Part shown: positions 23,430-35,459 of the stretch, one piece after another
How the letters are laid out: every line of letters begins with the position of its first letter
Numbering within the stretch: position 1 is the stretch's first letter
Origin: Atherix ibis
Lineage: Eukaryota; Arthropoda; Insecta; Diptera; Athericidae
NCBI GenBank assembly: GCA_958298945.1
Contig: OY282609.1
Location: 37,855,212-37,919,211 of the forward strand
Reading direction: 5' to 3'
Length of the DNA: 64,000 bases
Made by a program: the position numbers and the translations under genes
Notes under the pieces: model-generated
Told to the model about the DNA's origin: nothing
Database searches by the model: none
The model's input: only the letters and a program-made list of their open reading frames with translations

Positions 23430-23645
23430 TCATTTATTTTTGCACAGGCTGTCATTATTGGCAGTAACCCAGTTAGCCAGGACCCCATCATTCTTAAAGA
23501 CTTCACAGACTTTCTTGGGATTCTCATCAAGAATCTGTCGCCGTGGCAGAATATTAAATAGTGGCTCACTGCAACTGAATGGAACTACACCGACCTTCTT
23601 TTCAACCAAGCGTATATCTCGATACTTGATATAGCGTTTCTTCAT
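23430..23645 (-). pseudogene. unrecognised coding-like frame (71 codons)
   Basis: A minus-strand frame that begins MKKRYIKYRDIRLVEKKVG and continues VVPFSCSEPLFNILPRRQIL and VCEVFKNDGVLANWVTANND. The varied residue use, including W, C and P, is unlike random AT-rich frames, and local GC is raised. I do not recognise the family. It could be a host exon, a retrocopy or part of an unlisted transposon. The opposite-strand frames over the same bases are shadows. Confidence 0.35.
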
Positions 23646-23894
23646 TTACGGATGTATGGTTTATTTTCATAGAAGGTGCATAAGTTCCTACAGGGAATGT
23701 TTAACAAGTTCTATGGAGGAACTTGCAAAAAATGGCCATACTAAGCAGAGAACAATTTAGAGTTAAAACTACAAAAGTCAAGAACGCTGTAAGACAGCTT
23801 CAAATGCGGTAAGACACCACAACCGTTGATAACAGGTCCTCTTAGAAGAAAGCATTTGGGGGAATCCATCGTATTCTAAAATTATTCCATTGTT

Positions 23895-24077
23895 TGAAAC
23901 GGAGACTTCTGGAATGCAGCTGGCGAACATACACGTAAGTTGGAGGAAGCAATCAGAAGTGGTTAAACTTTATGGAACATATTAGATTCTATTGGAAAAT
24001 ATAACAGAAGATTTGCGAAAGATCTTGATGGATATATGAGCTCTACAATGAATGAGGTCTTATTCAAAAAGAAATAA
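23895..24077 (+). pseudogene. unrecognised coding-like fragment ending in a stop
   Basis: A plus-strand frame reading NGDFWNAAGEHTRKLEEAIR, SG, a TAA, TLWNILDSIGKYNRRFAKDL and DGYMSSTMNEVLFKKK then TAA at 24075-24077. One internal stop (23963-23965) interrupts it. The composition is protein-like and charged, and the end looks like a natural C-terminus. The family is unknown. It sits on the opposite strand to, and 0.25 kb from, the equally unrecognised frame at 23430-23645. Confidence 0.35.
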
Positions 24078-24084
24078 TGGGTTA

Positions 24085-25370
24085 AGTGACATTGACTTAA
24101 AATAGCAGAGTGCTGAGTTGAACGCCACAGGAATATTAAGTAGGACGAGACTGGTTACCGAAGAGGAAACCATGGGTAAGTGCGGTATGACCAATCCGAC
24201 TTCTGAGAAGTTTCCTTCCTTTTTCAGAACTTTGGAATGGTTGTTGAGTATACTGGTTTGCTGAAATTTGGTCAATGTGTGGAAGGAAATCTTCCACGGT
24301 TGGTCCAGTATGTTTGTCTACGTTTGGCTAAATATGTGGACTGCCATTTGGTTAGTAGATGCGGCCACTTCGGAATTTCAGTAAGAACGGAACGGCGGAG
24401 AGCCTTCTCCGTTAGCTTATAATCCCGCTCATTGCCCATACAAACATGACTGAGAATCCAACTCAACGCGATGTTTCTATAATTTAATAGATTGTGACGA
24501 ATCTCGTTGAGCACCGTATTATTTGATGGTCCCCGAATGGCTTCGATGGCTCCGAGAATGTCGGTAAAAAAATTTATGCTGTGATGATTGTTAGATTAAC
24601 TGCTGTCTTAATTTCAGACATTTGACCATGGGAAGAAAAACTTTTATTAGGTAGAATTCCACACTTGATATCGCGATGATCACTGCCAAGAATCTGGATG
24701 ACTGCACTCGATGAAAAAATTGTGGAATCACGCAAACCACCAATTCAAGGAAAAGCTTCCTATAGACGCATGAATTGGTGTTTGCCTTTTTATTTATAAG
24801 TATTGTCGGAGAGAAACCCTCACCTCCGCTCCTAACAAAATCTTATAATCCAGGCGGAGGCGGATTCCTTATTGAGTCGATGGTGTAAATAATATGTTCT
24901 ATATGACAAAGACAAGTCGAAGAAAGATAGGTTATCGACCAGGTTCAATATGGATATAGTTCACCGAGGACGTCATATTTGCTCCACTGACTAGTCGAAT
25001 GAAACGATTAACTGCTGCTTCGACTTTTCTTTGTCGGGATAGAGCATCGTTCCGTCCAGTAAGGCATTAGCAACTCGAATTGCCTAACTTTGTCTAATAT
25101 CACATTTACTAATCTCCCATCACGGGTAATGAAAATACCCAGCAGATGGATCATGTGTTTTTGCGAAATGTACCCGTTCGACAGCCTACTCAGCCAATTA
25201 AAGAAGTATCCTGTGCGGACATATGCATCTTCCAAGTTAAATGATAGCAGCAAACCACAAATTTTACAGTTGTGGCAACCCTGGATCGCATGCTACATTT
25301 TCAGAATCATAGTCAGCGTCCCACTACCTGACCTTATAAGCATGTTCCATTTTCCTAATTCTACAAAAAT
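24085..25370 (-). mobile_element. RNase H-containing non-LTR retrotransposon, 3' part (I-like)
   Basis: The minus strand carries a decayed RNase H domain: SSAVIQILGSDHRDIKCGIL (about 24640-24710), AIEAIRGPSNNTVLNEIRHN (about 24480-24550) and LSWILSHVCMGNERDYKLTE (24385-24450, matching the W(V/I)PSHVGIxGNExAD motif). It is followed by a C-terminal tail with RSRIGHTALTHGFL (about 24165-24215), the usual ending of I-like and related elements with RNase H. The domain lies downstream of reverse transcriptase in such elements. The segment 24880-25370 is probably the reverse-transcriptase end but is too eroded for me to align. Many stops; inactive. Confidence 0.6.
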
Positions 25371-25526
25371 TAAAGTACAAAGAGCAGATAATAAATACGT
25401 CTGAGGCTAAATACAATATTTAGTCATATATGCTGAATCAGATAATATAGGAGTTTTTGAAAATTTATACGAACTCAATAGTTTTATTTCAAAATTTATC
25501 AGTCACGGGTTCATTACATTACTTAA

Positions 25527-25542
25527 ATATATATATATATGC

Positions 25543-25572
<30 letters not shown>
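25527..25572. repeat. (TA)n-rich simple repeat
   Basis: An alternating AT tract interrupted by GCA and GTA. The small open frame spanning it is an artefact of the repeat. Confidence 0.9.
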
Positions 25573-25574
<2 letters not shown>

Positions 25575-27727
25575 TGTTAATACACTGGAAATATGAAATA
25601 AACTGTATTTTAAAAATTGTTTGCCAAAAAAGTATGTAGAATTTCCCAACAGATTAATAAATAAATATTCTGTATCTAAATTAAACTTAATAATCTAGGT
25701 TTTTCCTATGATAAATAGCAGATAAGATGGTACACAAAACATTCTACCTCCTGGAAAATTTACTATTTACTTAACTAACCGATATATAAAATATTATGTT
25801 TTTCTATTTGATTACTTAGTAACTTTAGTATGTTAAAATCGGCTAATATAATATATCAATTAGATTTTAGGACATATAAAACTATTTTAATTGATTTATA
25901 TGACTTCATTATCTAAATAATAAATTAAGAAAAAATAAATATTTCATTAAAAAATATTCCAAAATATAAAAACATATATTTAAATTTAGTCGACTATGAG
26001 GTAATCAATGCAGTAACATTCCATAATAAAGTCCATTAAACGAAGAATACAATGTTTAAAAAATAAAATATTACAAAATATAGATAAATATAATTCGATT
26101 TATAGTATTCAAGATATTATTTTGCATTTCAGTAATAAATTTTTAGCCACTCCTCTCTTTAGCCACAAATATAATATTCTCTATGATAAATAGTTCTCAA
26201 AGCCAATCCTTTGAAATTTTTTGGGTTAGTCTCTACATTAAAAGTGTGATTACATTTAATGTATTCATCAACATAATAAATGATAAGAAATATTCTGCAC
26301 GCTAGTATCATTGAAAATATATTTTAAACCTTGTAAAACAAAATTATAATTAAAAATATTTCTGAATATTTCCAAAGAAATATTTTTTTTTATAAACTCA
26401 CTTCCATTTTCATATTTTAAGATATAATTTTTTTTGGGGATAAAATTCTATGGTCTCGTGTTAGAACCTATTTAATTTTTGGTATTTCTAAATAAATATG
26501 TTCATTTTCAGCAATGCGCAAAAGACAACGCCCATTACAATACTATTGGAAGCGCCTATAATTTTCTTTTAGGAAAATTTATATATGAGTATATACACGA
26601 GTATGTAAACTATCTTTGAGGTAAATAAAATGAAAACAATTTATTAAAAATGTACAGATTGCGTGCAAAGTCAAAACAAAACTGTGCAAACTCAGAACTA
26701 CTATAAAAAGGAACTAAGATTGATTTCCACTACAACGCGAATGAGTCAGTCATTTGGCGAGTCACTACCTTAACTAAAGCTTTCGTTTCCTATATGGAAA
26801 CTATGTATCTATTTAATGAACAAAAATATATTGTCGAATGAAATTTACACATCATAATGTATTGTAGAATATTAATTATTATAATAATATTATTTAAGCC
26901 TTTTAGATAATTAATAAGTATGATGTAAAAAAATCAATAAATATCGAATACCGGGCCCTATCAAATAGCCACCATTACTTTTAATTATACGTAGTTGCAT
27001 GAGGCAATTTTTTTTCTAAGTAGAATTTTTTTTGTTGCTTAAAATTATCCAAATATACTCGCGCAATTCAAACAAATTAATTTTCTTGTTCATAACAATC
27101 TTGAGGCAACAATTACACTATACACATAAGCAAACCAACTCTAAACATGATAATTGGATGTGGATAAATGTTCTATTCACCTAAGCCACACGGACTTTAC
27201 ATTCATTTATATACGCAAATGCAACAATCATTGAAGTTAATTAATGAAGGGTAAAACCTATGACGTATTGTTGTTTAGAAGAACTTAGTTTTCTTCAAAT
27301 ATGCTATATTAAAACTACAGAATTTTTCGAAAGACATCATTGTATTCTATCCGTCTATACTACTATAAGTAAGAAGAGTTTTTCTAATAAACATTGTATT
27401 TTATTCATCTATTGATTACTTAAAGTAGTACTTTTTATTTAGTTTTCTTATAGTAATATTTATTGTTCAAGTGATTTCATTATTTTTGAGACTTTATTAT
27501 TGGTTGACTACGCGCATATACAATCTAAAGAGCTCCAATTTGTTTTATATGTTAAAGCAATCAGTATAATAGAGTTTAATACACATTCGCAATAGTTTAA
27601 GATACTATAAGAGACAAAAACTCAGCTAGTAAACTGTACAAAAATTAGGAGCTATTAACTATATTAAATATTTAAAATACGAGTATTGCTGCTTGAAGTC
27701 TCCAAAATAATATATTAATACTAAAAT
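25573..27727. other. AT-rich spacer
   Basis: About 2.1 kb of AT-rich DNA without recognisable genes. TATAAAAAG at about 26703 and a TCAGTC at about 26748 are too far apart for a standard TATA/initiator pair. Confidence 0.5.
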
Positions 27728-27876
27728 AGTACAAATTTAAAAAAAAACAATCATATGAAATACATCCCGGCCAAAAGCCTTTGTTGCAGGGAAAGTTAAA
27801 TAAAACAAGGAAATTAAAACGAAAAAGTGAAAAGTAAAATTAATTACATATGATTGTTTTTTTTTAAATTTGTACT
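27728..27876. repeat. perfect 30-bp inverted repeat around an 89-bp core
   Basis: Positions 27728-27757 (starting AGTACAAATTTAAAAAAAAA) are the exact reverse complement of 27847-27876. It adjoins the 3' side of the minus-strand Tc1 remnant, so one arm is probably its terminal repeat and the other a second, inverted end. The 89-bp core has no coding signal. Confidence 0.8.
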
Positions 27877-28770
27877 AAAAGTATTTTAAACACAATATGA
27901 AAAAAATGCCCAAATTGGTTTTTGTCGAAAGAAACCTTCTTTTTGTTTGATGACGGCTTATACACTACTAGGCATTCGGTTGATCAGTTTTTTATCGTAT
28001 CCTTTGAAATACTATTCCAGCAATGTAAAAAATTCTTACACACGTATTCCTTGGGTGATGAACAGAACAACCGCATCCTTTTGTCTAGGTCATCTAATAA
28101 AACATTTATGGGGTTGAGATCGGGTAATAGTGGTGGCCATATCATATTTTACAAAATGTCTTCTTGTTTTTTATTTTGAAGATAGTCCATAATTTTGAAC
28201 TATGTTTTGGATCGTTATCCTCTCGTATAACGAATCCTACACCAATTAATCGAAGTTCTGATGGAAGAGCAATAGTCTCGGAAACGTTAGATACTGTTCC
28301 ATGAATCTGAACCAATTCTATTGCTCAATCCGGAGAGAAGCAACGTCAAATCAATAATCGAGACACCGCCATGCTTGACGGTTTGCACTACGGCTACCGA
28401 CAGCATTTTTCTTCAGCAGTCTGACGCACGTAGATTATTCTTTTGGACCCAAAGAGCTGTCCAAAGTACGAGTATATTTTAAAAGTCATCATCAACCTAG
28501 TTTTGATGGAACAAATCCCAATCCAATCTTTTTTGGTTTATTTTGAGATCCTGGTAATGGCTTGATTCGGATCAAATTTTAAGTGCTATAATACTTCGAA
28601 TTCTTTTACTTGTTGTGCAATTAATCGCTGTTCACAGAAACAAGTAATTTTGGGCGTACCAGATCGTGGTAAACTGTGATGACTTCCGGTCTGACTATAA
28701 CGTTCCATAGTTTTACGAATGCAACTTATGGGGAGTAAACATTCATCGAAGATCTGCTGCTAGAGAAGTG
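27877..28770 (-). mobile_element. Tc1-like transposon remnant
   Basis: Minus-strand transposase relic with shifted frames, in the correct order. N-terminal: SPISCIRKTMERYSQTGSHH and LPRSGTPKI (about 28660-28740), the Tc1 paired-like domain. Next TVKHGGVSI (about 28360-28390), matching the TVKHGGGSVMVWG motif. Then REDNDPKHSSK (about 28190-28240), the second-Asp motif, and WPPLLPDLNPINVLLDDLDK (about 28075-28140), the third-motif region. The C-terminus INRMPSSV is near 27960-27990. A live version would catalyse cut-and-paste transposition at TA. This copy has many stops. Confidence 0.75.
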
Positions 28771-28776
28771 CAAATT

Positions 28777-29960
28777 TTGGGTTGTCGCACTTTCGTAATA
28801 GATGGGTTTTTTTCGTTTTTGGGACACTAGAGTTATTCGCATCTATACTATTCTTATATTATTTAACAGCTGGTAATCTTAGCTTTATTTTTAAAATAAA
28901 GATGATCCATTTTGTTTATTTTATACGGATTTTATAACAATTTGAAGATGGAAGACCAAACTTTACTTTTTCGCCATATTTTATTGTTTTACTTCTGTAA
29001 AGGAAAGGACAGGCATCAAGCTTGTGTAAAGTTGCGTAAAGTTAACGGTGACAATACTCTACAAGAGCGTCAATGCCAACATAATCGCTGGCTTACAAAA
29101 TTTCGAGCTGGTGATTTTGATCTCAACGAAGGTCCTTGGTCACGAAGGCTAACTGAGGTTGATGACGAGAAAGTAAGTGCATGAAATGAGTCAAACCAGC
29201 GTTACACGACGCGATCGAATGAAGAAACATTAAATATCCATCATTCACTTTAAGAAGCCGGGATACATAAGCAAATCTCGACTTTGGGCTTCCCCATCCA
29301 GTCGAAGCAATTCATTTGACGCCCAGCGTAAACATTTTTAACATGCTCAATAAACGTGACGAAAATGATACAATTGATAACTGATGATAAGAAGTGGATT
29401 GTTTACAACAATATGGCGTGAAAGCAGTCTTGATGCCGGCGTGATGATCTGCCTCAAACGACAACGAAAGCCGACATTCGTCAAATGAAGGTTACACGTA
29501 TGCTCTCAGTATAGTGGTATTTTAAATGTGTCCGTTTTTTGAGCTCCTACGAAGAAACCAAACAATCTTCAGAAGTGTATTGCCGGCAATTGCCCAATTT
29601 GAACAAATCCATCATCCAGAAACGTCCGAAGGTCGTAAATCGTAAAGGAGTTGTTTTCCCTCATAATAACAAAAGACCACACACATGTTCGATCAACCAT
29701 CAAAAAATATTGGAGCTTGGATATGATGTGTTGCCACACCTGCCATACTCGCCCGATCTTGCGCCATCAGATTTCCACTTGCTTCGCGCTCTTAAAAGCA
29801 CCTTCCGTGGTATGACGTTCAATTCAAATGAGGCTATAAATCAGCAGCTGGTTCAGTTTTCCGCCGATAAAGATAAGTCCTTTTATGAACGAGAATTATG
29901 AAGCTCGTTGAAAGATAGCAAAAGGTTTTCGAGCAAAATGGATAATATATCATTATTGAT
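28777..29960 (+). mobile_element. degenerate mariner (mellifera-like)
   Basis: The left end TTGGGTTGTCGCACTTTCGT at 28777 resembles the termini of the 12002-13164 element. The interior holds a transposase with several frame breaks. The right terminus is not clear; coding ends near 29960. It abuts the Tc1 remnant at its left side. Confidence 0.75.
28948..29955 (+). pseudogene. mariner transposase, multiple frame breaks
   Basis: The start MEDQTLLFRHILLFYFCKGK (28948 on) matches the N-terminus of the 12168 transposase. Then RQCQHNRWLTKFRAGDFDL, a first-Asp motif in the altered form TDDKKWIVYNN (about 29386-29415), and after a shift a frame at 29539-29901 with SEVYCRQLPNLNKSI, RPKVVNRKGVVFPHNNKRPH and LPYSPDLAPSDFHLLRALKS. 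The second catalytic Asp in the HDNARPH position is Asn here, while the 34-residue spacing to the third Asp is kept. The tail resembles QKVFEQN. Non-functional. Confidence 0.8.
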
Positions 29961-31264
29961 CTTTATTAATTACGAGTATATTGTTACGACGTAACATGGC
30001 TCTGGCATATTCTAAAGCATTTTTAAAGAGCGGTTTCATAGAGTTCCAGAGTATTGCAGAAGGTTCGATTCCGGAATGTTCTTGGTAGAAGCACGCCAGA
30101 GAAATAGAAACAATATAAAGAATTTAAAAAATTATATAAAATTTAATATAAATACACATATTTGTATATGAAATAGTGTACATATTACAGAGTGACCCAT
30201 TTGGTTCTAAGTAGCGTGGAATCGATTAATTGACTTTCTATGCGCCATAAAATTATCAATTTGGCGGATCATCGAATATGATTACAATTATGCTCTTGTA
30301 AGAGTAGATAAAGTGTTCGAGATAAATCAACACTAAAATATTTCATAAAATGTGCAATATCAGCACTACTACGAGTCAGTACGAAGTTTTTAACGACTAA
30401 ATACTCATTTTTTATTGTAAAAAATATGATTTCGACTTTCTATTTTGTTAAAGGTAAAATAAAGAATCGATACGACAAGCTGCATTAAACGTAAATTATA
30501 TAATAGCATTACTTTTATTTTGAATAATTTATGACACCATAAAATGTATATAAATCTACTTTCATAAGTGTTTTATATGGTACTATGTTAAAGTATAGGT
30601 AATCGATACACGAGTAATTAAGTAAGTAAATACTGATATCAAACTGGTATTTCCTTAATGTAGATTATAACTTTTTAAGGTTACGTAGCAAAACTTCATT
30701 AATTTTGAACGACGAATACAATTATTACACATTTACTGATACAAGGAATTACAATATTGACTAATGGGTTTTCGTATTTTGTTATTTTCTACTTACTTTT
30801 AATTTTACAAAGTAACCAAAAGATATGTGTTACAAACACATTACCAAATTATTTTAATTGAAAAGTAAGAACGTTTCAATTAAAGATATGAAAACAGGAA
30901 ATTTAAAAAAAAGTAACGAATACATACAAAGATTTTATGATCCTAGACGATAAGTATTTACCAGTGATTCACAAATAGAAAAACGTTATCGATCTTTGAT
31001 TAAAGTTAATATCGCTAATTGAAGCAAACTTCGAAAATGCCAATATTTAGATTTATTGATTTAAACTTTATTGAATATATCACATTCAGACTCTTAACCA
31101 CTCTCAAAATTCTGTGTCCAAAATGAGGACAGAAGACATTTTTTGTAAAGAAATTAATTATAAAAATGCCAAAAATATCAGTATTTCATCTACAAAGTTA
31201 CTATTTATGATAATTGTCTGATATTCAATTTTAGCCATAAGTCTTTTAATAGTATTTACCTAGA
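29961..31264. other. AT-rich spacer
   Basis: Mostly AT-rich. A slightly GC-richer patch at 29990-30110 starts TGTTACGACGTAACATGGCT, but neither an LTR pair nor an RNA gene could be supported. Nothing else seen. Confidence 0.4.
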
Positions 31265-31760
31265 CGAGATGTGGCAAAAAAGTAATGACACTGACGTCAC
31301 TGAGAACGATCTGGCTTCGCTCACACTGAGAAGTGTGTATTTCACTTCTGCATAGCTTGTATGTTAGCCACTTCGAAACGTGCAGTATAACCTCTTCCAT
31401 TAACAATATATGTTATATAGATCGTAATAGTTAAAGTTGTTTTTAAAGTGTCTAACCAAAAAAAGAACAGCTAAATTTTGAGCAACGATGAGCCATTAAA
31501 TATTCTGTTTAATATTTGAGGAACAATCCTTATCAAAAGCACGAGATTTTCGTTGGCATAAGGCATTTTTGGAAAGCCTAGACGCAGTGAATGGAAGTTG
31601 ACTTTCAACATCGGAAACTGATGAAAATATGAAAAGACTGACGGTTCTCTTCAGATCAAATCGTTGATTAGCATTGTAGTTGATGAGTGAATCCTTGAAA
31701 GGCTCAAAATAGGTTCTTCATGTTAGATCGGATATTTTCAAAGAAATGTCCATTTTTTAA
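31265..31760 (+). mobile_element. mariner 5'-half fragment
   Basis: Starts CGAGATGTGGCAAAAAAGTA, similar to the end of the 22157-22997 element (CGAGGTCTGTTCAAGAAGTA). About 200 bp in, a broken frame reads MSNQKKNSLNFEQR, then HKAFLESLDAVNGS, LSTSETDENMKRLTVLFRSN and LMSESLK, matching the N-terminal helix-turn-helix half of mariner transposases (EQR...; F.EGRE.V...; RP.TS.TDENV.RV). The catalytic half is missing. Confidence 0.6.
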
Positions 31761-32614
31761 GCAGCCATATTTTTTAGCTACTAAAGCAAATTTATAATTT
31801 TTGACGGCAAAATTTATTGCATATATTAAAGAATACTAAATTTATATATATGATTCTAAAATTTGCATAGAATCCATACTAATTTGAATTAAATTAAATA
31901 ATATTATTATTTTGTCATCGAGAAAACTTTGCTTTTAATTATTACCACTGGGCATTCTTAGTCATTTTATGATATTATTAAATAATATTTCAGCTCACTT
32001 TATATTATTTTCTAACGTGAAGCATCAGTTACGATTTATAAATGACTAAGGAACAATTTTTTAAATTGTAATTTATATTTCGGTTAATTAAAAATAAAAG
32101 ATTGATAAGATTTTATAATTAAAAACTTAAGATCCGTCTTCAGCTTATAAATAGAAACTTTAAAGGAATTTTAAATAAAGATTGTTAGAGAAGAATAAAT
32201 TATTTGTTAATGTGTAAATGCGGAATGCATTAAAAAACTGAATTTTTTTAGAGAAAGACATAGTGTTGATAAAATGTTCACACAATTTCTAAATTCTGAA
32301 GGCTTTCTAAAGAAGTAAGCATAGATATTCTATAAATACTGTATAAAACAAAGAAACAAATGTGATAATATGGTAATCAAGTGTACATCCACTACTAATA
32401 TCCAAATGACAAAAATAGTCAAAAAAAGCAAAATATCACTAGCATAAAATTCAAACACAACCAAGCCTCTATATGCCTATGAAACCTATAAGTATGGTTT
32501 TTAAGGTTTTCTATTCATATCAAATTGCCGTGACTTCGACAAACATTATATTATTGAAAAAAAGTCTATCTTAGCAAAAAATTTCTTAGATGCAAAAATT
32601 GCGCACATACTGTA
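31761..32614. other. AT-rich spacer
   Basis: No features seen. Confidence 0.5.
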
Positions 32615-33010
32615 TATTACAGGGTGGACCATTTAAAAGTTGCATTTTAAAAAGTAAATTAAAAAAAATAGTGTATATTTTTTTAAATTTCCGGTTTTAT
32701 TAGAAAGATTGTATCTTAAAATTGAAGAATGAAATACAACATCATTTAAATGACTGCCACGGCTGGCCTTACAGTACCCCATTCGCTTGACCCAATTTTT
32801 AAGTACATTTTCGATTGTCTGGGCCTGTATTTCTTCAATGGCAACTTTGATTTCGTGTTTCAAGGCCTCAATTGTCCTTTACGGCTCCCCACAGAAAAGA
32901 ATCCAATGGACTCAAATCACAGCTCCGAGGTGGCCAATTGCCGTCAGAATTTCGGCTGATTATTCGGTTTTCGAAAGCAGTGCCCAAATCGACAATTTAG
33001 TTATTAATTA
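32615..33010 (-). mobile_element. DD41D (rosa-type) mariner fragment 3, C-terminal end
   Basis: The minus strand reads RNSDGNWPPRSCDLSPLDSF then LWGAVKD (third-Asp block), a frameshift, and KHEIKVAIEEIQAQTIENVL, KNWVKRMGYCKASRGSHLND and VVFH (32633-32863), the C-terminus of DD41D transposases. The low-coordinate terminus ACAGGGTGGACCATTTAAAA at about 32619 starts like the other DD41D ends (CAGGGT). The end sequence differs from fragments 2 and 6, so this is a separate subfamily. The 5' two thirds are missing. Confidence 0.75.
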
Positions 33011-35459
33011 TTATCTCGAAATTATCAATTCGTAAGATGCATACATAATAGTTGATCTTATTTGCCAGCAAGTAGAGAATTATGACAGGCTTCGGAAGGA
33101 AATTAAAATAATATTAACAATTTCAATGGACTTTGAGAAAATCCTGATTTTATAACCATTGTACTATGTTATAAATGCATATGGTATGTCTTTCATCATT
33201 GAATGCCACAGTATTAGAATATTATTGTTTTATGTAAGAACCTGATGTGAATAATACATTTTATTTGATATTCATCCACATCTCATTCCTACCAATTGAA
33301 GTTGAATTCATTTTATAGCTTAAAGTAAGCGACAGTCAGTAACAATCGATGAATTTAACGACAACTGATACAACTGCTCGAAAAATCGAATTGTCTAAGT
33401 CCACGGAGGAAAGTCGAACTGCCGACAGCTCTGCAAATAGTAAAAAATTTTCAAAATAACGAAGAAAAATGACAGAAGATAAATCACTCGACTCTGGGGA
33501 AATTTATTGAAGAGATACAATACAAACTTTTAACAGCTTCTATCGCAATATAGTTCATGTGAATACTAGCATATCTAATGCTATAAAATTATTCATTAAT
33601 CGTTTTATATTTTTGCTACACTAAAATTCAAATAATAATTCTCAAATCTTGTATTAGTATGAGCTTCAGTGTATTTAATAAAAATGCATTAATTAAAATG
33701 GTTTAATACAATGAAAGGAATCATAGTGTTAGTAACTGAATACGTTCGTAATAAATTTTATTTTAAACCAAGTTTGCAAAACTTTTGATCCGATTATAAA
33801 ACAATTCTGTACGTGAAAATCAAGAGAATTTATTTACCCGAAGCTAACTTTAGAACTATTCTACGAATTCAATATATTCTGAATATATATACAAGAATAA
33901 ACTGCAGTTTTTCTCTTATGCTTTTTATGTTCTATTAATATAAAGTAATAAGGACTCTTTCTAAATAGATGATATTTGGGAAATGCAGTAATATGAGACA
34001 AAAAACCAAGGGTTGTCCTTATTGTACGAGTTCGCAAAAATATCAAATAGAAATTGCTATTTCTACTACATACTTGGGCAGTTTTTATAAAATTTTAAAG
34101 TTTTGTAATAGTTAACTGAAAGCATTGCAAACTTCTGACAACATTTTTGAATTATTCCATATATTTTAAATATGAAGAAATGTTTCCCGATCAATGTTTA
34201 TTAAAGTTGATTATTTCATAAAATTGATATATACGGTGTAAATTTTGTTTTAAAGAACTAAGTTAAAAAATAGATTTATTAAATCGATGTAAAATCTATT
34301 TTAAGGCATATTGTATTTATATACTTTATTTTATAAAAATATTTAGATCGTATAATTCTATTTATTAAATAAGGGAGCAGATAGATTAAGTTAATAAGTT
34401 TAAAAATATTTATTTTGTTATTGAGAATTTTTATATTTTATATTTTAATTTTGAATAAATAGCACATGATGGTGATTTGCAGTTCCTTAGTTTTACAACC
34501 GTTTGAGAGATACATTTTATATATAATTATCATTTGACAATTTGGTGTAACATTTGGTATAAATCTGATAAACAATAGTTTGTATATTTTTTTAAATTTA
34601 TTAAATAATTAAAATAAAAGTAAAATTAGAAAAAAGATTTTTCCATGAATATTAACCATTACATTTATCTGAGTATTTATGGGCTTCCTCTTGCATCACA
34701 AGCTACATAATATAATTGTGATTATTGCACCTTTAAAAGTATCTATTACCAACTAGTTAACAAAGCCTAGAGGAACCAATATTGGTCTAATTTGTTTGAT
34801 ATAAAAAATACAAACAAAATTCAATTCATTATATAGAAGCTTGGCTAATATATAATTTATAAAAGCGATCTGGTAAAATATGCAGCTTACTTGTCAGATA
34901 TATGGAGGAAGGAATTGAGTAAATACTACAGAATAGTATCAATTAGAACTCGTAAAAATAATATAGAGAATCCGAACTAATATTAATATTTTAATTATAT
35001 AATCTATCAACTAATCATAATTAAGGAACATTAAATGTGCATATTTATAAATATTTAATAAGGTAGGGAAAAAAATATTTTAATTTTAATCTTAATCGCA
35101 ACTAATCCATCAACGAGTATGGAAGTGAAAATGAACAGAGCTAAGCAAATTATATTTAATATTGTGAATTAATATTTATTATATAACATTGTGAATTGAG
35201 AGATTTATATTTAAAATTCTGAATTGCAATAGTATTTTAAACTAATATAAATTAATTTTATTTTAAATTACAAATTTAAAATATATAATTAGAGTCAATT
35301 AGCTAACATACCTATTATAAGTGTAAAAACAAATAATAAATTTGTGTATTTTATAATAAATAATAACTAATAAAAATGAAAACAATCGCTCTTTTTTTGT
35401 ATAACTATTATTTTTGTGAAATTGATTTAAAATTTAAATAACTAATAAACAAACTATTA
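33011..35459. other. AT-rich spacer
   Basis: About 2.4 kb. A modestly GC-richer stretch at 33310-33500 has no open frame that I can interpret. No other features. Confidence 0.45.

Noticed and set aside
25457..25639. Plus-strand frame rich in Tyr and Ile
   Set aside because: It translates the (TA)n simple repeat.
26700..26755. TATAAAAAG with downstream TCAGTC as a promoter
   Set aside because: The spacing is about 45 bp instead of about 30, and no open frame follows.
30065..30080. GGTTCGATTCC, resembling a tRNA B box
   Set aside because: The flanking bases do not form the T-arm stem, no A box or acceptor stem lies at the right distance, so no tRNA or SINE is supported.
29990..30110. TGTTACGACGTAACAT... 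as an LTR start
   Set aside because: No second LTR copy, primer-binding site or gag/pol sequence was found.
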